From Weissella cibaria KACC 11862 (GTDB lineage: Bacteria; Bacillota; Bacilli; Lactobacillales; Lactobacillaceae), in NCBI RefSeq assembly GCF_000193635.1, contig NZ_AEKT01000035.1:1-64000 (forward strand): a stretch of 64,000 nt of DNA, in the 5' to 3' direction. Shown one piece after another: positions 1 to 7,996 of the stretch (positions within the stretch are counted from its first letter, which is position 1; each line of letters opens with the position of its first letter). The notes below the pieces were generated by a model. It did no database searches. It was not told the origin of the DNA and saw nothing but the letters and a program-made list of their open reading frames with translations. A program made the translations under genes and the position numbers.

Positions 1-47
1 AACTAAAAAATTCTTTAGTAAACTAACTTTACAAAGATTTTTATCTA

Positions 48-79
48 TTAAAAAAGTAGCAATCAACGATTGCTACTTC
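48..79 (-). terminator. Rho-independent terminator of tRNA-Gly
   Basis: An 11-bp perfect stem (54-64 with 68-78) with a 3-nt loop is followed, on the minus strand, by a T-run. It lies just past the 3' end of the tRNA-Gly gene. Confidence 0.85.
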
Positions 80-84
80 AGAAA

Positions 85-156
85 AGCGGACGACGGGAAT
101 CGAACCCGCATTCCCAGCTTGGAAGGCTGGAGCACTAGCCATTGTACTACATCCGC
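85..156 (-). tRNA. tRNA-Gly (anticodon TCC)
   Basis: Read on the minus strand the segment folds as a cloverleaf. The acceptor stem pairs GCGGATG with CGTCCGC, the T arm contains GGTTCGATTCC, and the 5-bp anticodon stem CCAGC/GCTGG carries the loop CTTCCAA, whose middle triplet TCC decodes glycine GGA/GGG codons. The discriminator base is T, as usual for tRNA-Gly, and CCA is not encoded. Confidence 0.95.
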
Positions 157-234
157 ACATATTACATGTTATTGCCTCAACAACATATAATATATTACAC
201 GTTAGTATTGAAACCGTCAACCCTTTAATTAATT

Positions 235-609
235 TTATTCTGCTAACAAACTAACAAATCTAAATTTTTCAGCACGATTATCTTGTAAAAAATCATTCAG
301 ATCCTTGAAATTTGAGAAAATCTGGGTAATGTAATTATCCTTACGACGAGCTGGCATAACCCCATACCAGTTTAAATCAGTCATTTTATCATACCGGGTA
401 TTATCCATGAATACACCAATGACCTTTTGAACAGTGAGTTTAAAGTCTGGAAATTGCTGTGATGTTCGATGTGCAATCCCAACAGCCTCGTCGTAATCTG
501 GGGCAGCCGTTAATAACGTGTCGATTTCGTCACCAATCATGCGAACTGCATACCAGGTGTGCTCTTCACTCGTTAATTCATCGATTGGGGTATAGTTTTC
601 TTCAGCCAT
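235..609 (-). CDS. Hypothetical protein, 124 aa
   Basis: I do not recognise a family. The product is soluble, acidic at its N-terminus and rich in aromatic residues, with no signal peptide or membrane segment. The ATG at 609 is chosen because a GGAGG box sits about 9 bases upstream; an in-frame start eight codons further upstream has no such box. It is a single gene between the yjeM terminator and the tRNA-Gly gene, read in the same direction as both. No catalytic motif is visible, so no function is proposed. Confidence 0.7.
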   Translation of the reverse strand: MAEENYTPIDELTSEEHTWYAVRMIGDEIDTLLTAAPDYDEAVGIAHRTSQQFPDFKLTVQKVIGVFMDNTRYDKMTDLNWYGVMPARRKDNYITQIFSNFKDLNDFLQDNRAEKFRFVSLLAE

Positions 610-677
610 ATGTGTAACCTCCTTCACCGTCATTAATGTTGTCTAAAAATATAGCACGTCTTCGAAATTTTGCAAAA

Positions 678-707
678 GAAAAACGTGTCCAGAATGAACA
701 CGTTTTT
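678..707 (-). terminator. Terminator downstream of yjeM
   Basis: A short hairpin (AAACGTGT pairing with ACACGTTT) flanked by A- and T-runs lies 8 bases beyond the yjeM stop codon. The flanking runs could let it work in both directions. Confidence 0.75.
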
Positions 708-714
708 CAAGATA

Positions 715-2199
715 TTACAACTTACCGTGACGATTTTCGCCAAGTGTAAATAGTACCCAAGCCAAGACACCAAAGAAAATTGGTCCTGCGACCGTCCAGA
801 TTCCACCGAACAGATCACCAGTTTGGAATGGTGAGATAATCGTCAAAATGATTGAAATGATCGTCAATGCTTCGACTAGAATTGTAATAATCCAAGTAAC
901 CGTTTGACTCTTATAGAACACAAATGGTCGTTCAACATCATTGAGACGCTTAAACAATGGGAAAGCTGCAACCAGGAAGACATATGGTAGTGTTGATGAC
1001 ACATTACCCATATTTGTCAAAACCAAGTAAAGCTGCGTAGCACTCTTTCCACCGAATGAAATCAAAATGATTAGAATTGAAACTAGGATTGCTTGTGACC
1101 AGACTGCAACTGCCGGCACGTCATGCTTGTTCAAAGCAATGAACTTCTTTGGCCAAACTTCCTTGGGTGAACCCAAAATGAATGACTTCAAAGGCGCGTA
1201 CGTCAAGACAAAGAATGAACCAACGTAAGCAAAGAACATTGAAATACCAGCAAAGCGGGCAAAAATCGATCCAAGCAAGACGCCACCAGCATGACTCATG
1301 CCAAATGCATCGCCTAATTGTGTACCAAGGTTATTCATCAAGACGTACGTGATGTTTCCCAAATTAACACTCTTATCACCAGCGATTTGTGCCCAATTAG
1401 ATGAGGCACCCCAAAGCAAAATCGAGATAGCGTAACCAAGACCAATAATTGTTGTCGCAATTAGAGCGGCCTTTGGGTATGTCTTTTCGGCGTTATCAAC
1501 GTCCTCCATGATACCACCCATTTGCTCCAAGCCAGCGTAGGCAAAAATAGCATACAAAGCGAATGAAATCATTTGCCCAATTGTCTTGTAGTCAGGATTA
1601 CCTGAAACAAAGAATGAGTGCCAACGTAATGGCTCAGCAAAGTGGCCACCGTGACCGATTAGTACGGCAATTGAGGCCAATACCAGAATAACGTTCAAGG
1701 CCATTACAAACATACCACCAATGGCTGAAATACGTGAAATTGACTTAACACCACGGGTGACAAAGAAAGCAACCACAACGACGAAGACAACCGCAAGTAC
1801 CCCAACTGTTTGGCCACCATTCATACCAAATAGTGACCACGTGGTCGTCATGTCTTTACCGAAGATCAACGTTGACAATGGAATCCAGACTTTTTGTGAG
1901 ACTGAAATCATCCAGATAATCCATGAGGCAAGTCCGATGAACGTCGCAATGAACGCGATCTTCTTACCAAGTGATCGTTCCATCCATGAGTAGATACCTC
2001 CTTTAGCATCTTTAAATGATGCCCCAAATTCAGCATACATCATTGATGTTGGGAGGAAGAATAGCAATGCTCCCAGGATGTACCAAATAATTGCCGCGTA
2101 GCCCATACGTGCGAACGCAACTGGACCATTGGCAAACCCAAAGATGGTGGTAAACATCATCATGACAAGGGCGCCAAGGCCAATACGTTTCTTATCCAT
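715..2199 (-). CDS. yjeM: YjeM-type APC superfamily amino acid permease
   Basis: This 494-residue integral membrane protein has about twelve hydrophobic segments and the N-terminal pattern of the APC superfamily (TTIFGFANGPVAF, then MMYAEFGASF and GGIYSWMERSLG). These blocks match the YjeM branch, inner-membrane permeases related to the glutamate/GABA antiporters whose substrate is poorly defined. The length fits the family (about 500). The ATG follows an AAGGAG box. A good promoter lies about 60 bases upstream and a terminator directly downstream, so it is probably transcribed alone. The substrate cannot be read from the sequence. Confidence 0.85.
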   Translation of the reverse strand: MDKKRIGLGALVMMMFTTIFGFANGPVAFARMGYAAIIWYILGALLFFLPTSMMYAEFGASFKDAKGGIYSWMERSLGKKIAFIATFIGLASWIIWMISVSQKVWIPLSTLIFGKDMTTTWSLFGMNGGQTVGVLAVVFVVVVAFFVTRGVKSISRISAIGGMFVMALNVILVLASIAVLIGHGGHFAEPLRWHSFFVSGNPDYKTIGQMISFALYAIFAYAGLEQMGGIMEDVDNAEKTYPKAALIATTIIGLGYAISILLWGASSNWAQIAGDKSVNLGNITYVLMNNLGTQLGDAFGMSHAGGVLLGSIFARFAGISMFFAYVGSFFVLTYAPLKSFILGSPKEVWPKKFIALNKHDVPAVAVWSQAILVSILIILISFGGKSATQLYLVLTNMGNVSSTLPYVFLVAAFPLFKRLNDVERPFVFYKSQTVTWIITILVEALTIISIILTIISPFQTGDLFGGIWTVAGPIFFGVLAWVLFTLGENRHGKL

Positions 2200-2260
2200 G
2201 AGAAAACTCCTTAAATATTCGATTATCGTTTATGAAAAATTCATAAATATACAGATAGGT

Positions 2261-2289
2261 ATTTTACGCTTGTTTCCAGGTCATGACAA
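2261..2289 (-). promoter_or_regulatory. Predicted promoter of yjeM
   Basis: On the minus strand TTGTCA (2284-2289) and TAAAAT (2261-2266) are separated by 17 bases. The leader between it and the gene contains a small TTATGAA/TTCATAA hairpin. The rest of the 255-base gap up to the Spx-like gene is AT-rich, with only an imperfect TCGAAATG/CCATTCGA palindrome of unknown meaning near 2310-2330. Confidence 0.6.
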
Positions 2290-2454
2290 TTCAACTCGTG
2301 AAATCAAATCGAAATGCCATTCGATTACAATCGTATTTTCATAAACAACAAAATTGAAACAAAGAAATCATTGTTATTCAATTGAAACACTTGACTGTTT
2401 TTTAATATGTGAAACAATAGATACATTAGTAATTACATGAATTGAGGGAATTCC

Positions 2455-2883
2455 ATGACTGTCACGGTATACTCATTTTCTCACCGCACATCAGCGCTTA
2501 ATGCGTTAAAGTCGGTTGAGAGTTTTTTCGAACGTAACAACTTGGCATATGAATTGGTTCAATTAAAAGACTCATCTGCCCTCCCCGTTTCTATCCCAAC
2601 AATGCGTGCTATTTGCGCTGCCGAGGATCCAGAAGCGACTATTTTCAAAAATCCACGCGGGATGTCAATTGATGATTGGACCATCAATGATGTCATTGCT
2701 AGTCCTAACAAGTCATTGAAGTCACCACTGACAGTTGAGACGAACGACGCTGGTGAAGTTATCCACGTTATGGCAGGTATTAATGAAGACATGCTCGGGT
2801 TGTTTATTCCGCGCGATCGTCGTAAGAATGAGCTTCAGGCACTGCTACAAAAGTCTGCCGAGCTAGACGAAACTGAAGATTAA
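2455..2883 (+). CDS. Spx/ArsC-family protein lacking the redox CXXC motif
   Basis: The 142-residue product has the thioredoxin-like Spx/ArsC layout: an N-terminal strand (MTVTVYSFSH), a middle segment ending in KNPRGMSIDD, a LKSPLTVE strand where Spx has LRRPIII, and the C-terminal GLFIPRDRR where Spx has RRFLPRKVR. Spx binds the RNA polymerase alpha C-terminal domain and senses thiol stress through Cys10-x-x-Cys13. Here the aligned positions are His10 and Ser13, and the conserved Arg92 region reads Lys-Ser. The only cysteine is Cys54. It is therefore a degenerate Spx paralogue, unlikely to work as a CXXC switch. It stands alone with its own terminator. Confidence 0.75.
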   Translation: MTVTVYSFSHRTSALNALKSVESFFERNNLAYELVQLKDSSALPVSIPTMRAICAAEDPEATIFKNPRGMSIDDWTINDVIASPNKSLKSPLTVETNDAGEVIHVMAGINEDMLGLFIPRDRRKNELQALLQKSAELDETED

Positions 2884-2887
2884 ACAT

Positions 2888-2928
2888 AAAAAGCACCACT
2901 TAACAAGTATTGTTAAGTGGTGCTTTTT
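2888..2928. terminator. Bidirectional terminator between convergent genes
   Basis: A perfect long stem (AAAAAGCACCACTTAACA paired with TGTTAAGTGGTGCTTTTT, 5-nt loop) has A- and T-runs on both sides. It serves the Spx-like gene on plus and the GH73 gene on minus. Confidence 0.92.
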
Positions 2929-2929
2929 A

Positions 2930-3748
2930 TTACTTGATATCCAAAGCGGCTAGACGATAAGTTGTGATAACCGCATTCAAGCTTCGTGCATATGACGAAC
3001 TTGTTGCGTACGTTCCTGTTAACGCCTTTGTTTCGTCGTAATAAGAACTCGTATTCTCTAGCCAAGTTCCCGAGTACATATCATGATTGCGCAACAAACT
3101 AGCATTAGCAATCATACTATCAACGGCTGAATCATAGCGAGCAAACGCAGCCGTCACTCGGACGGTTTTACCATCAACTTCTTCGTTAGTTGGTAAATCA
3201 ACGCTATCCTGCCCATCAACGGCTTTAATCCCGAAATAATTGTGATAGACAGAGGCTAATGATGAGCGTCCAAAGTCCGATTCTAGTGCGGCTTGGGCCA
3301 TCAAGACGGATGGACGCACACCATATGAAATGGCCACACGTTGTGCATCTGGCGCAATCGTATTAAAGAACGTTTCTGCATCGTCAGCTTCCTTATTCCA
3401 AAGCGTCGCGCGGATATCAAACTTACCATCCGTCATCTTAGGCATTGCCGCCGCGGGTAACGTACCATTTGCTAATGGTGACTCTGGAATCGGACTCGCT
3501 TCAGTTGTCCCCTTTGCTAGTTTCGCGACATGAATTGAAACTGAGCTTGACGAAAACTTAACCGGACCGACTGTCATGTCCATCTTGTCGAGATCCGTTG
3601 AAAAAGCATCCAAGTCAAAATCTTGGGTAGCAGGTTTTTGTTGTACTTTTTTATCTGCGTGTACAGTTAGCGTTGACGCCACACCAGCGCTAAATAGCGT
3701 CAGTGGCACGACAGCTAACAGGATTTTTTTCTTAAAAGGCCAGGCCAT
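2930..3748 (-). CDS. Secreted GH73-type glucosaminidase (autolysin)
   Basis: The 272-residue protein starts with a lysine-rich Sec signal (MAWPFKKK then a hydrophobic run, likely cut after VHA near residue 31). A low-complexity Ser/Pro linker reaches to about residue 110, and the C-terminal half is a glucosaminidase domain. The block SYGVRPSVLMAQAALESDFG contains the expected catalytic acid (Glu156), followed by HNYFGIKA. Such enzymes cut peptidoglycan glycan strands during growth and separation. No LysM, SH3 or other cell-wall-binding repeat is present, so it is a minimal secreted enzyme. The ATG at 3748 is preceded by AGGGGAA; a TATAAT (3783-3788) lies upstream. Confidence 0.85.
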   Translation of the reverse strand: MAWPFKKKILLAVVPLTLFSAGVASTLTVHADKKVQQKPATQDFDLDAFSTDLDKMDMTVGPVKFSSSSVSIHVAKLAKGTTEASPIPESPLANGTLPAAAMPKMTDGKFDIRATLWNKEADDAETFFNTIAPDAQRVAISYGVRPSVLMAQAALESDFGRSSLASVYHNYFGIKAVDGQDSVDLPTNEEVDGKTVRVTAAFARYDSAVDSMIANASLLRNHDMYSGTWLENTSSYYDETKALTGTYATSSSYARSLNAVITTYRLAALDIK

Positions 3749-3866
3749 AATAAATGTTCCCCTATTTAATATCAATACATAAATTATAACGCGCTTCTGC
3801 GTAAAACAGGTGTGATAACCATGACAAAATCAAGAACTATCACGATATAATCAATTCAAATTTACT

Positions 3867-4868
3867 TTATGAGGTGAATTTGTTGACAATTGATTCAATA
3901 TCTTTAATAACCAACGACATTGTACCGTCCGGATTATTTACAAATTCCACCTTACTGCGGTCTTGATAAATATCCATCGGAATGGCAATTTCAATCCCTG
4001 AGTCTAATTTGAAACGTTGGAGCCGGTATTTCTTTTCATAACGTTCCACATTTGGCACGGCAATTTCAGTTTCAATCTCTTTGTCTGCAATGACTTCTTG
4101 GTAAGCCTGTTTGGCGGAAATATTACCCTTAAAAACTGCCTCGGCAATATCAGCGGTATTAATTTGACCATCTTCCTGAACGGAATCAAAAATCGCGCTC
4201 TGGGTGGCAGCCATTGCTTCGTGTTCAGGCACATCAAACTTATCAGCAACTGTTTTTACGGCTCGCTTGATTGTTTTGATATTGTCTTTAGTAGAAACCT
4301 CGGGCTCCAATTGCAAAAAACGTTCTGAAAAATAATTGATGCGGTGACCATCAATCAAGTATTGCTTTTCAACCAACATATAATCGCCCGTCATTAAGTT
4401 AACAATAATACCTTCATCCGCTTTTTGATTAGCACCCGGCAAGACGGCCTGGTTAAGCACTAAGTTGTTAACAAGTTGATCATCACGATAGTCCACGATG
4501 TGGGCGTAACGTGGCGCAAAATTTAACTTAATGAGGCCGAAAAAGTCGTCAGTCCCTTCAGCAAATTCAAAACTTAATAAGTCACCAGCCGGTACGGCCT
4601 CACTAGCGGCAATATTATCAAATAATTTTTCAGCCAATTGTGTCGTCTTTTCGGCAAACGTTAGCCCATTATTATCATCAATTGTTTGCGCCAGATAATC
4701 TTCACCGGTTAATGTGCCTGGCTTATAATCACCGGTCTGAAATTTTAGAATGATTTTTTCCAGATAATCGTGTAGACCTGGCTGTGTCAAATCAATTTCA
4801 GCCTGTGAGGCAATTAGATTGCCAGCGTCTTTATCCAAAATGTGTAAAATAACGTGCTTTAGTATCAT
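3867..4868 (-). CDS. 37-kDa nucleoid-associated protein (NdpA/YejK family)
   Basis: This 333-residue soluble protein matches the NdpA/YejK nucleoid-associated family, whose members bind DNA and whose role in Firmicutes is not well settled. The N-terminal LKHVILHILDKDAGNL and the later block FAPRYAHIVDY are typical of the family, and the length fits. The ATG at 4868 is preferred over an upstream in-frame start because that start lies beyond the arlS terminator. The gene begins 17 bases after that terminator hairpin, so it has no room for its own promoter between hairpin and start and must rely on read-through or a promoter within arlS. Confidence 0.8.
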   Translation of the reverse strand: MILKHVILHILDKDAGNLIASQAEIDLTQPGLHDYLEKIILKFQTGDYKPGTLTGEDYLAQTIDDNNGLTFAEKTTQLAEKLFDNIAASEAVPAGDLLSFEFAEGTDDFFGLIKLNFAPRYAHIVDYRDDQLVNNLVLNQAVLPGANQKADEGIIVNLMTGDYMLVEKQYLIDGHRINYFSERFLQLEPEVSTKDNIKTIKRAVKTVADKFDVPEHEAMAATQSAIFDSVQEDGQINTADIAEAVFKGNISAKQAYQEVIADKEIETEIAVPNVERYEKKYRLQRFKLDSGIEIAIPMDIYQDRSKVEFVNNPDGTMSLVIKDIESIVNKFTS

Positions 4869-4884
4869 AATGCTCTCGATTTCT

Positions 4885-4920
4885 GTAAAAAAAGTTGCGA
4901 CCGGAAAACAGTCGCAACTC
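4885..4920 (-). terminator. Terminator of arlRS, abutting ndpA
   Basis: A 9-bp stem AGTTGCGAC/GTCGCAACT is followed by seven T's on the minus strand. It lies between the arlS stop codon and the ndpA ribosome-binding site, leaving very little distance to either. Confidence 0.88.
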
Positions 4921-4928
4921 ATAGTTTA

Positions 4929-6401
4929 CTATTTTTGTTGCTTAATAGGCAACGTGATTCTGAAAATTGACCCTTGTCCAATTGCTGATTCGAGTTCGAT
5001 ATGACCACCGTAACCCTCGACCAACTTTTGCGCAATACTCAAGCCAAGCCCATTACCACCTTGTTTACGTGAACGTGCTTTATCGACACGGTAGAAACGA
5101 TCAAAGACGCGGGCTGCATCTTCTGGGCTAATCCCTTCACCAAAGTCTTGCACGGCCAACTCAACCATATTACCAGAACGCGATGCCGCAAAATGGATTT
5201 CCTTACGATTCTGACTGTACTTCACAGCATTATCAGACAAGATAATCAAGATTTGCTCTAAGTGATCACGGTTCATATTAACGATTGTTGGCCCCTTTAA
5301 ATCATCATCCAGTCCAAACGTAAAGTCTGGGTGAATCATTTGGAAGTTCATATAAATGCCGTTAATCATATCCTTAACGTCCGTATCACCGTCTCGGAAT
5401 GTCAACTCAACCTGATCCGCACGTGTTAAGTCAAGCATCTCAGAGACAAGGCCTTCCATGCGGCGCATTTCTTGCAAAGAAGCCGTAATTGATTCATCTA
5501 AAATTTTCGGATCATCCTTACCCCAACGATTTAATAACTCCATGTGTCCCTTAACAATGGCCACCGGCGTCCGTAATTCGTGTGAGACATCTTCAACGAA
5601 CTGATGTTGTTGCAAAATAAAGCGCTGCATGCGATTCAACATATCATTCAATAAATCAGATAGGTCCGTTAGTTCGTCGGGCTTTCGATCCTCGTTAACA
5701 ACCCGTGCTTGCGATTGCGGATCTGACTGAATCTCATCCACCACGCGTTTGATGTTGTTAACTGGCCGTAGTAGATAATCAGATAGCCAGTAACCCCACA
5801 AGGCCACCAAAAACAAGCCTAAGCCAATCAGAATAACAATAATCATATAAACGCGATTGAATGTCGCGTGATAGCTAGTCAAATGGTTCTCAATAACGAC
5901 ATACCCAATAACTTTATCGGCTGTGTTCCGTAATTCCTGTCGACCAACAAGCATCGCTGGACCATGATCGTGTTGTAGCGTGATTTCCTGATGCGTCACC
6001 TTACGAAAAGCAACGCCCTGCCCGCCAATCGGATAAACTTGTGCCCCGTTCGCATTGTAGACGCGAACCGTGTAGTCTTGCCGTGTGATTTGTTGCAACA
6101 CAGGATCATTAACCACTTTATCTAGGTCATTTGACTTTGGACGCAACATGTCATCGACATTAGCAGGTAGCAACTTAGATTCATCTAAATTTTGCAACCG
6201 TGTTGTCACAACTTCAAGCGACGAACTAACTTGCTGACGCTCAGTCTTTAGCATCTGTGTCGAAAATGCTTGAATCATGAACCAAGCGAAAATAATAAAT
6301 ATTAAAAAAACACCGGCAGCAGAACCCAGGGCCCACTTCCACTTAAGTGAGAGCCCCTTCCGTTGCGGTGTTTCTTTAATAATGGATGTTTCACTACCCA
6401 T
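4929..6401 (-). CDS. arlS: ArlS-type sensor histidine kinase
   Basis: This 490-residue membrane kinase has TM1 near 25-47, an extracytoplasmic sensor domain of about 135 residues, TM2 near 184-207, a HAMP linker, a HisKA domain with the phospho-acceptor in DVSHELRTP (His274), and a HATPase domain (N box LSDNAVKYSQN, G boxes DFGEGIS and GNGLGLS). The order and size match ArlS/CovS-like kinases, which in low-GC Gram-positives control adhesion, autolysis and wall stress. It is 15 bases downstream of its cognate regulator gene, and the pair ends at a strong terminator. The signal it senses is not evident. Confidence 0.87.
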   Translation of the reverse strand: MGSETSIIKETPQRKGLSLKWKWALGSAAGVFLIFIIFAWFMIQAFSTQMLKTERQQVSSSLEVVTTRLQNLDESKLLPANVDDMLRPKSNDLDKVVNDPVLQQITRQDYTVRVYNANGAQVYPIGGQGVAFRKVTHQEITLQHDHGPAMLVGRQELRNTADKVIGYVVIENHLTSYHATFNRVYMIIVILIGLGLFLVALWGYWLSDYLLRPVNNIKRVVDEIQSDPQSQARVVNEDRKPDELTDLSDLLNDMLNRMQRFILQQHQFVEDVSHELRTPVAIVKGHMELLNRWGKDDPKILDESITASLQEMRRMEGLVSEMLDLTRADQVELTFRDGDTDVKDMINGIYMNFQMIHPDFTFGLDDDLKGPTIVNMNRDHLEQILIILSDNAVKYSQNRKEIHFAASRSGNMVELAVQDFGEGISPEDAARVFDRFYRVDKARSRKQGGNGLGLSIAQKLVEGYGGHIELESAIGQGSIFRITLPIKQQK

Positions 6402-6416
6402 TAGCGGCCCCCGTGA

Positions 6417-7106
6417 TTACTGACGCATCACATATCCTGTGCCGCGAACGGTTTGGATATAAGATGCTCGTGAGTCTGGTTGATCAATCTTGTTACGCAA
6501 GTATCGAATATACACGTCAACAACATTGGTTTCGATTTGAGAATCATATCCCCAAACCTTCTTCAGCAACTCTTCACGAGATTGGACGACATTAATGTTC
6601 TCCATCAAAATCAGCAACAACTCGTACTCACGCTTAGTCAAATTAATAATATCGTTACCACGACGGGCAATACGATTTTCTTTTTCAACAGTTAAGTCAC
6701 GGTAACGGACAACACTTTGGTGGGTACTGTGCTCTTCTGTTTCAATGTTAATACGACGCAACAACGCACGTACACGGGCCAACAATTCTTCGATCGCAAA
6801 AGGCTTCACAACGTAGTCATCCGCCCCATAGTCCAAGCCTGAAACACGATCAATCACTGAGTCGCGTGCAGTCATCATAATAATGGGGGTATTCTTTACT
6901 TCGCGCAAACGACGAGCAACTTCTAGCCCACTCAATTCAGGCAACATCAAGTCTAATAAAATTAAATCATAGTCGTTATCCAAGGCAGCTTGTAACCCGC
7001 CACGACCATTATCTTCCACATGCGTTTCGTAACCTTCGTGTTGCAATTCAAGTTCAACGAAACGAGCCAAATTTACTTCATCTTCAATAACAAGGACACT
7101 ACTCAT
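6417..7106 (-). CDS. arlR: ArlR-type response regulator (OmpR family)
   Basis: The 229-residue product has a receiver domain with the acidic pair EDE at 8-10, the phospho-acceptor Asp52 in LILLDLMLP and the conserved Lys in VKPFAIEEL. A winged-helix OmpR/PhoB output domain follows (LTKREYELL, VWGYDSQIETNVVDVYIRYL, VRGTGYVM). The sequence is closest in pattern to ArlR. It is first in the two-gene arlRS unit, with a short gap to the kinase. Confidence 0.88.
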   Translation of the reverse strand: MSSVLVIEDEVNLARFVELELQHEGYETHVEDNGRGGLQAALDNDYDLILLDLMLPELSGLEVARRLREVKNTPIIMMTARDSVIDRVSGLDYGADDYVVKPFAIEELLARVRALLRRINIETEEHSTHQSVVRYRDLTVEKENRIARRGNDIINLTKREYELLLILMENINVVQSREELLKKVWGYDSQIETNVVDVYIRYLRNKIDQPDSRASYIQTVRGTGYVMRQ

Positions 7107-7204
7107 GTGTTATACCTCATCTTACTTTCTACAGGATATGGTCATTCCCAAAAAGTCATGACATATTTAAAACTAGCATAACATGGTTTTCTAATAAATC
7201 CTAG

Positions 7205-7996
7205 TTATTTGCCGTCATAATCGTGATTTGTCCCCATGTCCGTCTGCAATTGACGACGCTGTTGCCACAAAAAAATGGCCATCGTAATCGGCAAAATGAC
7301 AATAACACCTAAGATAGCATAGAGCAAACTCAACATTGATGAGGTAAATAATTTCGCATTCACAATTTCACCTAAGCTATAGTGTAGTTTACCAAACCAA
7401 ATGGCCAGACTCAAAAAATCAGCCATAAACCCAAACAACACCGTATTCACAGCGGTTCCAATAATTTGTTGGCCCAAATGCTGCCCGGATCGGGCCAGAC
7501 CAGCCAACGACATGTTGGGTTGATCAGCCAATAACTCGCCAATACCAGCCGCAATTGCGATGGCAGCCTCAGCGATTGCCCCGAGGGTGGCTAGCAATGC
7601 TGCAACAATGCCCAGTGTGACAAAGTTAATATTGATACCCAGCGATAAGCCTTCGAGTTCTTCAGAATTCTCCTCAGCAAATCCTTGTGCCATCGCTAAA
7701 TGTTCAGCTGGCAGAATCAAAATGACTAAGGCGAACATGACGATAAAGCTGGCCATTAGTGCAATGGTCGTTGTCCGTTCGTCAGCACCTGCACTTAGGA
7801 TCGTAACCGTCAATAAAAACGCGCCGCCCACCAGTAGGACGGCCAAGGCATTAAACTGGAAATTAATCAGCATAATCATCACAACCATAATCGCAAAATT
7901 AATCCAGAGGCTGACAAACGCGCCGATGCCCTTCATGCCCCCGATGATAATCATCAAGGCGAGTAGAATTAACGACAACATTAAGGTGACACTCAT
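7205..7996 (-). CDS. YibE/F-like membrane protein (second gene of pair)
   Basis: The 263-residue polytopic membrane protein carries the YibE/F signature seen twice in this locus: a Gly/Ala-rich segment (GAIAEAAIAIAAGIGEL), then an ARSGQHLGQQIIGTAVNTVLFGF block and a C-terminal pair of membrane helices. YibE/F proteins are widespread but of unknown function. The ATG at 7996 overlaps the stop of the upstream paralogue as ATGA and has an AAAGGAGG box inside that gene, so the two are translationally coupled and probably form a hetero-oligomer. There is no strong terminator after it; only a weak AACTAG/CTAGTT stem is visible. Confidence 0.8.
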   Translation of the reverse strand: MSVTLMLSLILLALMIIIGGMKGIGAFVSLWINFAIMVVMIMLINFQFNALAVLLVGGAFLLTVTILSAGADERTTTIALMASFIVMFALVILILPAEHLAMAQGFAEENSEELEGLSLGININFVTLGIVAALLATLGAIAEAAIAIAAGIGELLADQPNMSLAGLARSGQHLGQQIIGTAVNTVLFGFMADFLSLAIWFGKLHYSLGEIVNAKLFTSSMLSLLYAILGVIVILPITMAIFLWQQRRQLQTDMGTNHDYDGK

